From positions 124,001-188,000 of the forward strand of contig NZ_CP162133.1 of assembly GCF_040833955.1 (NCBI RefSeq): a stretch of 64,000 bases of DNA, read 5' to 3'. Shown one piece after another: positions 8,185-16,699 of the stretch. The notes below the pieces were generated by a model. That model was not told the DNA's origin. It was given only the letters and a program-made list of their open reading frames with translations, and searched no databases. This DNA is from Leptospira sp. WS60.C2. Its GTDB lineage: Bacteria; Spirochaetota; Leptospiria; Leptospirales; Leptospiraceae. Both the position numbers and the translations under genes were made by a program. Positions within the stretch are counted from its first letter, which is position 1. Each line of letters opens with the position of its first letter.

Positions 8185-8607
8185 TTATTTACCTTTTAAT
8201 CCGCCACCTTGGGTGGTCTTGGTAACAAGAGAAACCTTTAAAGCACCAATCTCTCGGAGAGTTTCAAAAACATTGTCTAGTTCTTCATACGTAAGGTCTT
8301 GGTCTGCATGGATCAAAACTTTAAGATCAGGTGTTGTGGAAATTTTGGCTCTGATTTCACTCATCGCTTCGTTTAATTCCATTTTCACTGAATTGAAATA
8401 AACAGTTCTTTTTTCATCTGCAGTTAGATAAAGATTGGCGATCTTTTTGTTTAACTGCTCTCCACCAGGAACATCTGGTAAATTGATGGGAAGGTCTGGA
8501 TCAGAATCCAATACGGAGGTTACCATAAAGAACACGAGAAGTAAGAAGGCAATGTCTGCCATCGAACTTACTGGAACTGAAGGTGCGACTCTCTTTCTTC
8601 GTAACAT
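8185..8607 (-). CDS. exbD: ExbD/TolR-family protein (copy 1)
   Basis: ExbD forms the proton channel with ExbB. The 140-residue protein has one membrane helix with [18 protein letters not shown] (residues about 14-31), in which the Asp is the conserved proton-carrying residue, followed by a periplasmic domain ([27 protein letters not shown]). It is the second ExbD of the operon and differs clearly from the first, so the pair may form heterodimers, as proposed for other double-ExbD systems. Confidence 0.92.
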   Translation of the reverse strand: MLRRKRVAPSVPVSSMADIAFLLLVFFMVTSVLDSDPDLPINLPDVPGGEQLNKKIANLYLTADEKRTVYFNSVKMELNEAMSEIRAKISTTPDLKVLIHADQDLTYEELDNVFETLREIGALKVSLVTKTTQGGGLKGK

Positions 8608-8608
8608 A

Positions 8609-9028
8609 TTATTTCTTCTTTCTCACTGAGATTTTTTCAAATCCGCGAAGTTGCACTGCTGATAAAGCATCCAACATCTTTGCATATTTGGTATCGCCGG
8701 TTGTAACAATGAGTGCTAGTTTGTTTTTGAGATCAGGGATTTCCATTTGATTGAGGTCATCACGAAACTCTTTTAAACTAGCATATTCTTTGGTTCCGAA
8801 TGCCGGGTTACGCATCTTGTATCTGTCTTGTGTGACCAAAATTTCATATACATTCTTACGTAAAAAAGGCTGAGGTTCGGATTGTTTGCGTGGAAGTGAT
8901 ATATTCAATCCTTCCTTTACAAAGAATACAGCTGTTACCATAAAAAATACCAAGAGTAGAAAGGCAATATCCGACATGGATGCTGCCGAAATTTCCTCTA
9001 GTTCTTGTTTTTTCTTTAACTTAATCAT
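8609..9028 (-). CDS. exbD: ExbD/TolR-family protein (copy 2)
   Basis: This 139-residue ExbD has the same layout as its neighbour: the helix [19 protein letters not shown] with the key Asp, then a periplasmic domain with [16 protein letters not shown] and [20 protein letters not shown]. One base separates its stop from the next exbD. It follows exbB by 20 bases. The near-identical helices and divergent periplasmic parts point to an old duplication. Confidence 0.92.
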   Translation of the reverse strand: MIKLKKKQELEEISAASMSDIAFLLLVFFMVTAVFFVKEGLNISLPRKQSEPQPFLRKNVYEILVTQDRYKMRNPAFGTKEYASLKEFRDDLNQMEIPDLKNKLALIVTTGDTKYAKMLDALSAVQLRGFEKISVRKKK

Positions 9029-9048
9029 GGTTAGTTACTTACCGAGCG

Positions 9049-9888
9049 TTACGCTTTTTTTCCGGCTTTCAGTTTTAAGTATTCTTTATAGATTTTGTTT
9101 GCCGCTTCTTCTACTTCAGAAGTAAAGAAAGCAACTCGACCTTGTAAGTATTGGTAGAATGTCATTGCAGGGATCGCAACGATAAGACCAGCAGCCGTTG
9201 TAATGAGGGCTTCTTTGATACCACCAGCAACTACTTTTGCGTTTACTTGGTCAGCATTTGCAATCGCATCGAATGCGTTGATCATACCGGATACGGTTCC
9301 AAGGAATCCAACAAGTGGTGCAATGGTAGAAACAGCGGAAAGAACTGTCAGACCTTTCTCTAAAAGTGTCATCACTTCACCAGCTTCTCTTTCGATACCA
9401 GCCGCAAAGATTTCAGGATCGTTTTGCGACACTTCCATACCATTTTTTAAAACGTCAGTGATTCGTTGTCCTTCGTTCGCCTTTAAGAATTCTTCTACTC
9501 CATTCATTCCAGAAGCGTCAATGGCATCTTGTAAGTCTTGGTTGTAACCTTTTCTCACAAGTTTTGCAGTGAAGAAAAAGTAAAGTCTCTCGAGGATCAC
9601 TCCAAATCCAACAATGGAAGAAAGGAGTAGAGGCCACATCGACCATCCACCAGTGACAAATAATTTAACGAGTCCGATTTCCGACTCTTGCGGAGTAGCT
9701 TCTTTTGGAGCCTCTGCGGCAGGTGCAGGAGTTTCCGCTGGTGCTTCTGTTGTTTGCGTAGTATCCGTGCTAGGTGTTGTAGGGGTAGCTTGTGCTTCGA
9801 TTCTTCCAACGATTGTAAAAATTGTGATAAGTGCGATCACAGCAGACAAAGTGATATTTTTCTTTGTCAGGTTACATGAAACGTTCAT
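9049..9888 (-). CDS. exbB: ExbB/TolQ/MotA-family proton channel with leader domain
   Basis: This is the channel core of the TonB energiser. It is 279 residues from ATG 9888, which has GGAG six bases upstream; an in-frame ATG at 9898-9900 has no such site. A signal-like helix (about 14-33) leads into a low-complexity Thr/Pro/Ala/Glu stretch (about 35-75), then three channel helices: [18 protein letters not shown], the [20 protein letters not shown] block, and the [16 protein letters not shown] helix. The Ala/Pro-rich periplasmic leader is longer than in E. coli ExbB. It is the first gene of the operon and lies directly behind a PHO-box-like array. Confidence 0.9.
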   Translation of the reverse strand: MNVSCNLTKKNITLSAVIALITIFTIVGRIEAQATPTTPSTDTTQTTEAPAETPAPAAEAPKEATPQESEIGLVKLFVTGGWSMWPLLLSSIVGFGVILERLYFFFTAKLVRKGYNQDLQDAIDASGMNGVEEFLKANEGQRITDVLKNGMEVSQNDPEIFAAGIEREAGEVMTLLEKGLTVLSAVSTIAPLVGFLGTVSGMINAFDAIANADQVNAKVVAGGIKEALITTAAGLIVAIPAMTFYQYLQGRVAFFTSEVEEAANKIYKEYLKLKAGKKA

Positions 9889-9935
9889 GAATGTCTCCAT
9901 ATCTCATTGATATGTTTCAAATCTAGAATATCTCT

Positions 9936-9964
9936 GTTACAATTAGATGACAGATGGATGACAA
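9936..9964 (-). promoter_or_regulatory. PHO-box-like triple repeat upstream of exbB
   Basis: Read toward exbB on the minus strand there are three 7-mers at exact 11-bp steps: TTGTCAT (9964-9958), CTGTCAT (9953-9947) and TTGTAAC (9942-9936), spaced by 4 bp. The known PhoB site is CTGTCAT repeated with 4-bp gaps. A -10-like TAGATT begins 10 bp past the third 7-mer (9925-9920), the usual distance for PhoB-activated promoters. The match and period are seen directly; phosphate control is inferred. Confidence 0.65.
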
Positions 9965-9973
9965 AGAGCGTAA

Positions 9974-10750
9974 TTAGGGGCCGAAAAAGAGCTCTCGGAG
10001 TTTGGGAATCCCTTCTAAAAATAAGGCAGGACCTGGTTGTAATATAATGCTCGGGTCCATTTCGTAAATTCGATTGGATCGGATAAAGCCAGTGGATTGC
10101 CATTCGGGTTTGTTTCGCACCCAATCCCAGTCCATCGCCTTCCCGCACCAAGAACCTACGTAAATGTCAGGGTTGGCATCTGCCACGGCCAGAGCCGGGA
10201 TGATGCGATCTTTGGCTAGTTTGCGGTCTTTCAGATGGGAAAAACAATCGATTCCACCGGCCAAGGTGATGGCTTCGCTCACCCATTGGATGCCCGTGAT
10301 CATGGGCTCGTCCCATTCTTGGAAAAAGACTTTGGGTTTTGTAGGGATGGATTCATTCTCCTTTTGCCAGGTTTGGATTTGTTTTTCCCAACCATCCGTG
10401 ATGGATTTGGCTTTTTCCGATTGTCCTACTAGGTTTCCAATGATTTGCATATTGGAAAGAATTTCTGAGATCGAGCGTTGGTTAAAAATTAGAACATTTA
10501 ACCCACGTTCAATGAGATCTTTGGCAAGTTGTCCTTGGATGTCAGAAAACCCAATGACTAGATCTGGTTCTAAAGAGAGAATTTTTTTTATGTTACCGCT
10601 AATGAAGGCCGAGACTTTTGTTTTTTCTTCTTTGGCTCGTTTTGGCCTTTCTGTATAAACAGAGATACCCACAATGCGTTTCTCTTCGCCTAGGAGATAA
10701 ATCATCTCTGTCGGTTCTTCCGTTAAACAAATGATTCTCTCTGGACCCAT
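9974..10750 (-). CDS. BtuF-like substrate-binding protein without signal peptide
   Basis: The 258-residue protein has the periplasmic-binding fold of the cobalamin/iron-siderophore group: RIICLTEEPTEMIYLLGEEKRIVGIS at the start, SLEPDLVIGF, GLNVLIFNQRSISEILSNMQIIGNLVG, WVSEAITLAGGIDCF and ALAVADANPDIYVGSWCG. Family members are normally exported, but here the domain starts at residue 3, with no signal peptide and no plausible earlier start, because ktrA ends 8 bases upstream. A cytoplasmic corrinoid-binding or corrinoid-related role is possible. It is last in the ktrB-ktrA run. Confidence 0.75.
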   Translation of the reverse strand: MGPERIICLTEEPTEMIYLLGEEKRIVGISVYTERPKRAKEEKTKVSAFISGNIKKILSLEPDLVIGFSDIQGQLAKDLIERGLNVLIFNQRSISEILSNMQIIGNLVGQSEKAKSITDGWEKQIQTWQKENESIPTKPKVFFQEWDEPMITGIQWVSEAITLAGGIDCFSHLKDRKLAKDRIIPALAVADANPDIYVGSWCGKAMDWDWVRNKPEWQSTGFIRSNRIYEMDPSIILQPGPALFLEGIPKLRELFFGP

Positions 10751-10758
10751 TCCTATGT

Positions 10759-11454
10759 TTATGCCTCTAAAAATTTCGTAAGATCTGCTTGGGATCCAAA
10801 TAAAACGACCACGTCTTCTTCCCGTAGGACGGTATTGCCGTGAGGGATTCCTAATATTTTTTCGACTTTGGAATCAGATTCCCGTTTCGAATCTTTGTTT
10901 GTCGTATAACGTTTGATTGTAATGACATTGATATTGTATTTATGGCGAAGGTCAGCTTCGGCAATCGTCTTGTTGATATAACGTTTTGGAACCGTAACTT
11001 CCACAACACTGTATTCTTCTGATAATAAAAAACTAGAGCGCATACCTGCAAAGGAAAAGATCTCCGCCATACTTCTTGCGGCTCTTTCTTCTGGGTTGAA
11101 TAAATCACGAATTCCTAAAAGTTCTAATACCTTTTTTTGAAGGTCTGTTTGGTATCTGGCATAAATTTGATTCACACCAGCTTTTTTCAAACTATCTGCA
11201 CAAATGATTGATGTTTCAAAGTCATCCGCCAAAGCAATGACTGCAAAATCTACATCGCCAATTCCTTGGGAACGTAATGCATGTTCGTCGGTAGCGTCCA
11301 GTGCCACTGCGACCGTAACGTAATCTTTGATAGAATCGATGATGATAGGATCTTTATCGATAGCAATAACTTCGTGTCCATCTTCATAAAGATATCTAAC
11401 AAACAGTTTTCCAAAACTTCCGATACCAATGACTGCTATTTTTTTTCTTTGCAT
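10759..11454 (-). CDS. ktrA: KtrA/TrkA-type K+ channel regulatory subunit
   Basis: This cytoplasmic RCK protein gates the KtrB potassium transporter in response to nucleotides. Its 231 residues contain an N-terminal Rossmann RCK domain (VIGIGSFGKLFVRYLYEDGHEVIAIDKD, residues about 7-34; VALDATDEHAL; FAVIALADDFETSIICADSLK) and a C-terminal RCK_C domain (YSVVEVTVPKRYINKTIAEADLR onward). The size is that of a single-RCK KtrA, not the double TrkA. It follows the membrane subunit by 9 bases. Confidence 0.93.
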   Translation of the reverse strand: MQRKKIAVIGIGSFGKLFVRYLYEDGHEVIAIDKDPIIIDSIKDYVTVAVALDATDEHALRSQGIGDVDFAVIALADDFETSIICADSLKKAGVNQIYARYQTDLQKKVLELLGIRDLFNPEERAARSMAEIFSFAGMRSSFLLSEEYSVVEVTVPKRYINKTIAEADLRHKYNINVITIKRYTTNKDSKRESDSKVEKILGIPHGNTVLREEDVVVLFGSQADLTKFLEA

Positions 11455-11463
11455 ATGGATTTG

Positions 11464-13281
11464 TTAACCTACTACAACATATTCTTTGGGATATTCGTAT
11501 GCGATCTGATCTACTTTTTTAGCAAGAGCAATGAGTAATGTGAGAATTCCAACCCTTCCGACAAACATAACAATACAGATTAAAATTTTTCCATAATCGG
11601 AAAGGTGCGGTGTGAGTCCGCGGGTTAAACCAACCGTTCCAAAGGCAGACACCACTTCAAAACACAAATCGATAAACTGCGCATTTTCAGTGAGCATCAG
11701 ACAAAAAATGGAGATAAAAATGACGAATAAAGACAAAACGATCGTTGCACTGGCTCTTGCAATGGTTGAATTCGCAATCGTTCGATGACCAATTTCCATT
11801 TTTTCTTTTCCTCGAATTTGATTGCTGATATTTAAAAAAGAAATGGCAAGTGTCGTAGTTTTGATTCCACCACCTGTCGATACAGGGGAGGCACCCACCC
11901 ACATTAGAAAAAAAGAAATAAACGTCATGGGATAACCCATTAGAGACAAATCAAATGTATTGAAACCAGCAGTTCTTGTGGTAACAGAATAAAAAATTGA
12001 GTGAAATATCTTTTTCTCAAGTGGCAAATCTTTTAGTGTTAATTCACCTTCTAGGAAAAAGTAACTGATAGAACCAAATAACAATAAAAATGCGGTCACA
12101 ACAAAAACAAGTTTAGAAGTGATGGACCATCTAAATTTAATATCAAAAGGATTTGCGATTCTAGTTCTAATTTGATAAATCACAGGAAATCCAAGCCCAC
12201 CAAACACAATGAGTAGCATAATCACGGATAAAAAGCCTTCGGAATTTCGAAATGCTTCTGTTGCCATTCCATTGGGTATCAAACTAAAACCAGCATTACA
12301 AAAAGCAGAAATGGAATGAAACACGGAATAGTAAATTTTTTCAGGAAGAGGCAAAACAAAGTCTTCAGGAAAACTTAAAAAAAGTAAAATTGCACCAACA
12401 GTTTCGATCGCCAAAGTTTGAAAGGTAATTTGTTTTAAAATTTCTTTGGCACGTCCCATGGTTTCTTCAGACAAAAGGTCTTTGATCATAAGTGTGTCAC
12501 TCACAGAACCTTTTCCTGTAAGAAAGATGGAAAAGAAACTCGTTAGGGTCATGAGACCGAGTCCACCCACTTGGATAAGAAGTAATATCACAAGTTGGCC
12601 TGTGAGAGTGAATTGGCTACTGATATCAACTGTTGATAATCCAGTCACACAAGTGGCACTAATCGTAGTAAAGAGTATGTCAATGCTATTGACTGTTCCT
12701 ACTAATGATTTTGGAAAATGCAAAAAACAGACACCGATCAGAATGATCGAGGCAAATGACCCAACAAAAACAATGGAGGGGTTTAATTTTTTAGAATCTC
12801 GTTTTTTGGATAATCGAAAAAAATGTGCTAAATTGGAAAATAAGAACAGAACCTGATTGGCTGATAAAAAGATAAGTGTCGTATCTTGTCCTGAAATATG
12901 ATAAGACTTCAATACTTCTATGATTTTTTTTTCATAGATAAATTCTAAACCTAACATGAATAAAATGATAAGCTCTATTTTATGTAAATTTAGGTATTCT
13001 TTCCATTTTTTATTTGTAAAAAGAATATGAACTGTCTCATACCCGATAAAAAAACTAACTAAAATTCGAATCGAAATGGTTACATAAGGTTTCCATTCTT
13101 CGGGATAATAGAAACCAAAATCTAAAATTAAGATGGTTACAGATAAAAATCCAAAGAGGATATATAAAAATCGACCGATCGGTCGGAAATACTCCATGTA
13201 AACTTTTCGAATTTCAAATCGTTTGATTTGAATCGCTTCAAAAATATGGAGTAAAAAAACGAAAATTCGTTTGAACTTCAA
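11464..13281 (-). CDS. ktrB: KtrB/TrkH-family potassium transporter
   Basis: This integral-membrane K+ uptake subunit has four pore loops. Visible selectivity-region motifs include TTISATCVTGLSTVDI, SAFCNAGFSLIPNG, TTRTAGFNTFDL and VVSAFGTVGLTRG, each with the critical Gly. At 605 residues it is longer than typical KtrB (about 450) because of an extra N-terminal region of about 150 residues with several hydrophobic segments. The start is uncertain: TTG 13281 overlaps the upstream stop as TTGA, while ATG 13197 is the next option; neither has a strong ribosome site. Confidence 0.92.
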   Translation of the reverse strand: MKFKRIFVFLLHIFEAIQIKRFEIRKVYMEYFRPIGRFLYILFGFLSVTILILDFGFYYPEEWKPYVTISIRILVSFFIGYETVHILFTNKKWKEYLNLHKIELIILFMLGLEFIYEKKIIEVLKSYHISGQDTTLIFLSANQVLFLFSNLAHFFRLSKKRDSKKLNPSIVFVGSFASIILIGVCFLHFPKSLVGTVNSIDILFTTISATCVTGLSTVDISSQFTLTGQLVILLLIQVGGLGLMTLTSFFSIFLTGKGSVSDTLMIKDLLSEETMGRAKEILKQITFQTLAIETVGAILLFLSFPEDFVLPLPEKIYYSVFHSISAFCNAGFSLIPNGMATEAFRNSEGFLSVIMLLIVFGGLGFPVIYQIRTRIANPFDIKFRWSITSKLVFVVTAFLLLFGSISYFFLEGELTLKDLPLEKKIFHSIFYSVTTRTAGFNTFDLSLMGYPMTFISFFLMWVGASPVSTGGGIKTTTLAISFLNISNQIRGKEKMEIGHRTIANSTIARASATIVLSLFVIFISIFCLMLTENAQFIDLCFEVVSAFGTVGLTRGLTPHLSDYGKILICIVMFVGRVGILTLLIALAKKVDQIAYEYPKEYVVVG

Positions 13282-13970
13282 GGTTTAACGTCTGCTAACT
13301 GTTTTTTCTTTTCGCGGTATTCTTCTAACCTTTGTCTATCAGCATAAACATTGGCACCAGAGAGTCCTAAAGAACCTGTGATTAAAATTCCACTCGCGAC
13401 TGCTGATTTTTGCATGGCGACAGGTAACAAGGCAACACCACCTGCAGAAACGAGTAAGGCAAATGGTACAGTTAAAAAGAAAATGATGTACCCTCTGCGG
13501 AATTTTGTTTCCTCGTAAACAGCATCTTCATCAAATTCTTCTTTTTGTTTTTTCTTAAGTTCTTGTTTGGTTCGACTTTTTTGTAACTGGTTTTGAAGCG
13601 CTTGTTCATTGATCTCACCTGTGAGTGGATTGATCGGTGAATTTTGTATATTGGTCAAATTGTAAGGATTGGCGGCATTCTGACTTGCATTCGCAGGAGT
13701 TCGAGAGTTCATCATGGCACCTGCCCCTGGAATGGAGTCAAAGCCACTGTATTGTGTTTTCGCATTTTTTGGAGTGGCTAGAACTGGAGTTTCAAACTGT
13801 GGCGGCAGAGTGACATCTTTTAAAACATTCGATTCGGGATCAGAATTGGGAATATTACGAAGGTCATAATTGTTTGTGTCGTAAAATCCTTCTTTGGTTT
13901 GTCCGTAGATGGGACCTAAAACCAAAGAAAAGATGATCATGGGCACAAAAATCTGGGAAAAAACCCGCAT
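13278..13970 (-). CDS. Unknown exported/membrane protein
   Basis: The 230-residue protein has a signal peptide (MRVFSQIFVPMIIFSLVLGPIYG), an Asn/Pro/Gln-rich middle (about 30-125), a charged helical stretch (QKSRTKQELKKKQKEEFDED) and two hydrophobic segments (about 158-175 and 183-205) before a basic tail. The family is not recognised. Its stop overlaps the KtrB start, so it heads the ktrB-ktrA-BtuF-like operon and may be an accessory of the potassium system; that is inference from position only. Confidence 0.7.
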   Translation of the reverse strand: MRVFSQIFVPMIIFSLVLGPIYGQTKEGFYDTNNYDLRNIPNSDPESNVLKDVTLPPQFETPVLATPKNAKTQYSGFDSIPGAGAMMNSRTPANASQNAANPYNLTNIQNSPINPLTGEINEQALQNQLQKSRTKQELKKKQKEEFDEDAVYEETKFRRGYIIFFLTVPFALLVSAGGVALLPVAMQKSAVASGILITGSLGLSGANVYADRQRLEEYREKKKQLADVKP

Positions 13971-14000
13971 ACATTCCAGTTTAGCGAATCCCTATCAGGG

Positions 14001-15311
14001 TCAATCCAATTCACGTCCCGAAAGTTTCGTCGAACGATAGTCCAATGAGACAGAACGTATGAGTTCTAAGTCCTTCTCTGATACCCCAGCTGTATGTGCA
14101 TGTTGGTATTCTTCCTCCATGGTTGTCCCAAAAAGACCAGGGTCATCAGAACCAATTGTGATTTTTAGATCATTTTGCAAAAATCGAGTGATTGGATGAT
14201 CGATATGAGACTCTAACATTCCAATGTACAAATTTGAAGAAGGGCAACATTCAATCACTGCCTTCTTCTTTGCAATTTTAGACATCGCATAATTTTGAAA
14301 CGTATGTAAGTATTGAGACTCTGTTACATCAAAAGGAATGGTAAGGATTTCAGAATCTGGTTTTACTTTGTAATCTTTTCGTTTTTCTTCCAGATCTTCC
14401 TTTGCATAAAACGGACCATAGGTGGTAATTTCATCGTAGAACATAAGTTCGTGTTCCACTTGGTCTTTTGCTTCTGATAAAAGTTCCGTACGTTCGTCTC
14501 CTAAAAAATAATCTGAATCGATTCCAAGAGCAAGTGCATGTCCTAGTCGATGGGCTCCGTTTTCAGCAGATTCCAAAACCCATCGAACCGCTGAAAACGG
14601 TGTTTTGTCTCGAAAACTTTCTCCTACGTGATACAAGATCGAAAGTGCTGTGTTAGGTTCTGCTTTGTTGTCTCTGTGGACAGCTTCGAAAAACGATTTT
14701 TTTGCTTTGGGTGGATGACCTTCTTCGATATGGCAAAAGTCGATTCCCACTAGTCCTTCTCGGATGACAGTTTCTTTTTCCATCCAGTTTTTCATCCAAT
14801 CATAGTGACGTTCAAAATTGACATCCCGATGTAAGGACATCACCAGTTTTCCTTGGATGGGTTTTCCTGCTTTTTTTGCCGACTCTTCCCCTTTTTTCAA
14901 TCCCTCTAGCGAGGCCATTAACTTGGAATAAAAACTTTCTTTAGGTTCTTCTTTGCCAAACATCAATCGATATTCTGCATAAGAGATATTTTCTAAACTA
15001 TTTGCGAACACAACATCATGAGAAACTTCGGTTATTTCCTTTTCATCAAACTTCACTAAGGCGATGATGAGATTGAACTTTGCCTGAAAGTGTAAAAAAG
15101 GAGCCTTTTCTTTGAAATGATATAATTTCGAAAACGCTTTGATATCAGCATAATCATCGAAAAAGGTTGAAGGTCGAATTTTTACGCCGTATGCGGTTTC
15201 ATAGGAATCCAAATAAAGATGCCATCTGGGATTCGGATTTTTTTTGCCAATACGAAACAAAGTTTCTGGGGGTAAACATCCATAAAGGTGGTTGTGTAGA
15301 TCGATATACAT
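14001..15311 (-). CDS. Adenosine-deaminase-like amidohydrolase
   Basis: Metal-dependent purine deaminases remove the amino group of adenosine. The 436-residue protein shows the metal HxH at its start (DLHNHLYG, His6 and His8), GIDFCHIEEG, the HVGES block (His228, Glu231), HRLGHAL (His258) and GSDDPGLFG (Asp389-Asp390) with the TTMEEEY that follows. It is longer than the bacterial Add enzyme (about 340) and closer in size to ADGF/CECR1-like members, but without a signal peptide. Substrate is not certain. It is divergent from the MATE gene with only 17 bases between starts. Confidence 0.85.
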   Translation of the reverse strand: MYIDLHNHLYGCLPPETLFRIGKKNPNPRWHLYLDSYETAYGVKIRPSTFFDDYADIKAFSKLYHFKEKAPFLHFQAKFNLIIALVKFDEKEITEVSHDVVFANSLENISYAEYRLMFGKEEPKESFYSKLMASLEGLKKGEESAKKAGKPIQGKLVMSLHRDVNFERHYDWMKNWMEKETVIREGLVGIDFCHIEEGHPPKAKKSFFEAVHRDNKAEPNTALSILYHVGESFRDKTPFSAVRWVLESAENGAHRLGHALALGIDSDYFLGDERTELLSEAKDQVEHELMFYDEITTYGPFYAKEDLEEKRKDYKVKPDSEILTIPFDVTESQYLHTFQNYAMSKIAKKKAVIECCPSSNLYIGMLESHIDHPITRFLQNDLKITIGSDDPGLFGTTMEEEYQHAHTAGVSEKDLELIRSVSLDYRSTKLSGRELD

Positions 15312-15328
15312 ATAAAAATGGCGGAACT

Positions 15329-16684
15329 ATGCTTCACAAAATTAGACGCATCTTGAAGCCAACTCGACTGAATCAGAAAATTCTATCCTTAGCAATCCCT
15401 GTTTTTTTTGGAATGATTAGTTATACTGCCATTATGGTAGCGGATACTGCTATGGTGGGTAAGTTAGGGGAAGTTCCTCTTGCGGCTACTGGTTTTGGGG
15501 GGATGGTTTATTTTTCCATTTTTGCATTCCTGATGGGTGGCTCAATGGCAGTTCAGATCATCGTAGCACGACGATTTGGCGAAAAGAACGAAAGGGGAGT
15601 TGGAATCACCCTCGTAAATTCGATTTATCTTTCCCTAGTTTTAGGATCTATTTTATCTTATTTTGGATTTCTTTATGCTCCTATGCTTATGGCTTGGATC
15701 GGAGACGATCCACAAGTCATTGAGGTGGCTGGTGTTTATCTCTCCTACAGATTCATAGGAACTGTATTGTTTTTTGTGGGATTCGCCTTACGTGGATTTT
15801 TTGATGGGATCGGTATTGTGCAAGTTGGAATGATTTCCTCGATTGTTGCTGCGGTTACCAATATCTTTTTTAACTGGTTACTCATTTTTGGAAACTGGGG
15901 ATTCCCGGCCATGGGAGTGAAGGGAGCTGCCATTGCTTCCAGTTTGAGTTCTGTTCCCGCCTTGTTAGTTGTTTTGTTTTATTTCTTACGAAAGGATGTC
16001 ATTGTATTCTTTCGATACAAAATTTTCTCACCAAGTTATGAAATCCTAAAGGAACTTTGTATTGTTGGATTTGCGCCAGCAGTGGAAGGAACGTTGGTAA
16101 ACTTTGCTTTCTCTGGTTTTTATAAAATCGCAGGTATGATTAGCACAACTACATTAGCTTCTGCAAGTGTAGTACTAACATGTCTTAGTTTGTCCTTTAT
16201 GCCTGGATTTTCTTTTGGGATCGCGGCCACAACAATCTTAGGCCAAGCGATGGGACAAGGAAAAATTCGTCTGGCTTATGAAGGCACAATGCGATCGGCA
16301 ACGTTCTCGGCGATTGTCATGGGAAGTATGGGTCTCTTTTTTATCTTAGGGGGGCCTTGGCTTATTGGATTGTTCACCGATGTTCCTGCTGTGATGAAGG
16401 AAGCTTATCCGGCTCTCTGTATAGTGGCTCTCATCCAAGTTGGTGATGCGTATCATATGGTCGTTGGTTCAGCATTACGAAGTGCAGGGATGATGTATTA
16501 TGTTATGTATGTATATCTCATCGTCTCCTTTCTTATCATGTTGCCGCTTGCCTATTTATTCGGGATTGTCCTAGCGTGGGGAACAATTGGGATTTGGTCC
16601 GCATTTTTTATTTGGATTTTGATGATGGCAGTGCTTTTTGTCGGAAAATTTCGTAGGAAGGAGTGGGTAAGTATACGAATTTAA
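15329..16684 (+). CDS. MATE-family efflux transporter
   Basis: MATE proteins export cationic drugs or metabolites in exchange for Na+ or H+. From ATG 15329 the protein has 451 residues and about 12 hydrophobic helices; the N-terminal LAIPVFFGMISYTAIMVADTAMVG with GKLGEVPLAATGFG and the repeated GAAIAS (second loop) are typical of the DinF/NorM group. The frame is open back to 15167, inside the divergent gene, so the ATG at 15329 is chosen for topology. It lies 15 bases before the patatin gene, probably in one operon. Confidence 0.9.
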   Translation: MLHKIRRILKPTRLNQKILSLAIPVFFGMISYTAIMVADTAMVGKLGEVPLAATGFGGMVYFSIFAFLMGGSMAVQIIVARRFGEKNERGVGITLVNSIYLSLVLGSILSYFGFLYAPMLMAWIGDDPQVIEVAGVYLSYRFIGTVLFFVGFALRGFFDGIGIVQVGMISSIVAAVTNIFFNWLLIFGNWGFPAMGVKGAAIASSLSSVPALLVVLFYFLRKDVIVFFRYKIFSPSYEILKELCIVGFAPAVEGTLVNFAFSGFYKIAGMISTTTLASASVVLTCLSLSFMPGFSFGIAATTILGQAMGQGKIRLAYEGTMRSATFSAIVMGSMGLFFILGGPWLIGLFTDVPAVMKEAYPALCIVALIQVGDAYHMVVGSALRSAGMMYYVMYVYLIVSFLIMLPLAYLFGIVLAWGTIGIWSAFFIWILMMAVLFVGKFRRKEWVSIRI

Positions 16685-16699
16685 TAATGTGAGGGAAGA

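Noticed and set aside
9614..9910. Plus-strand open frames opposite exbB (Ala/Gly/Val-rich)
   Set aside because: They mirror the Ala/Pro/Thr-rich leader of ExbB; no ribosome site and no recognisable domain.
13197..13281. Frameshift or fusion at the long KtrB N-terminus
   Set aside because: The frame is continuous and the extra segment is hydrophobic and well formed; it is treated as a real extension with an uncertain start.
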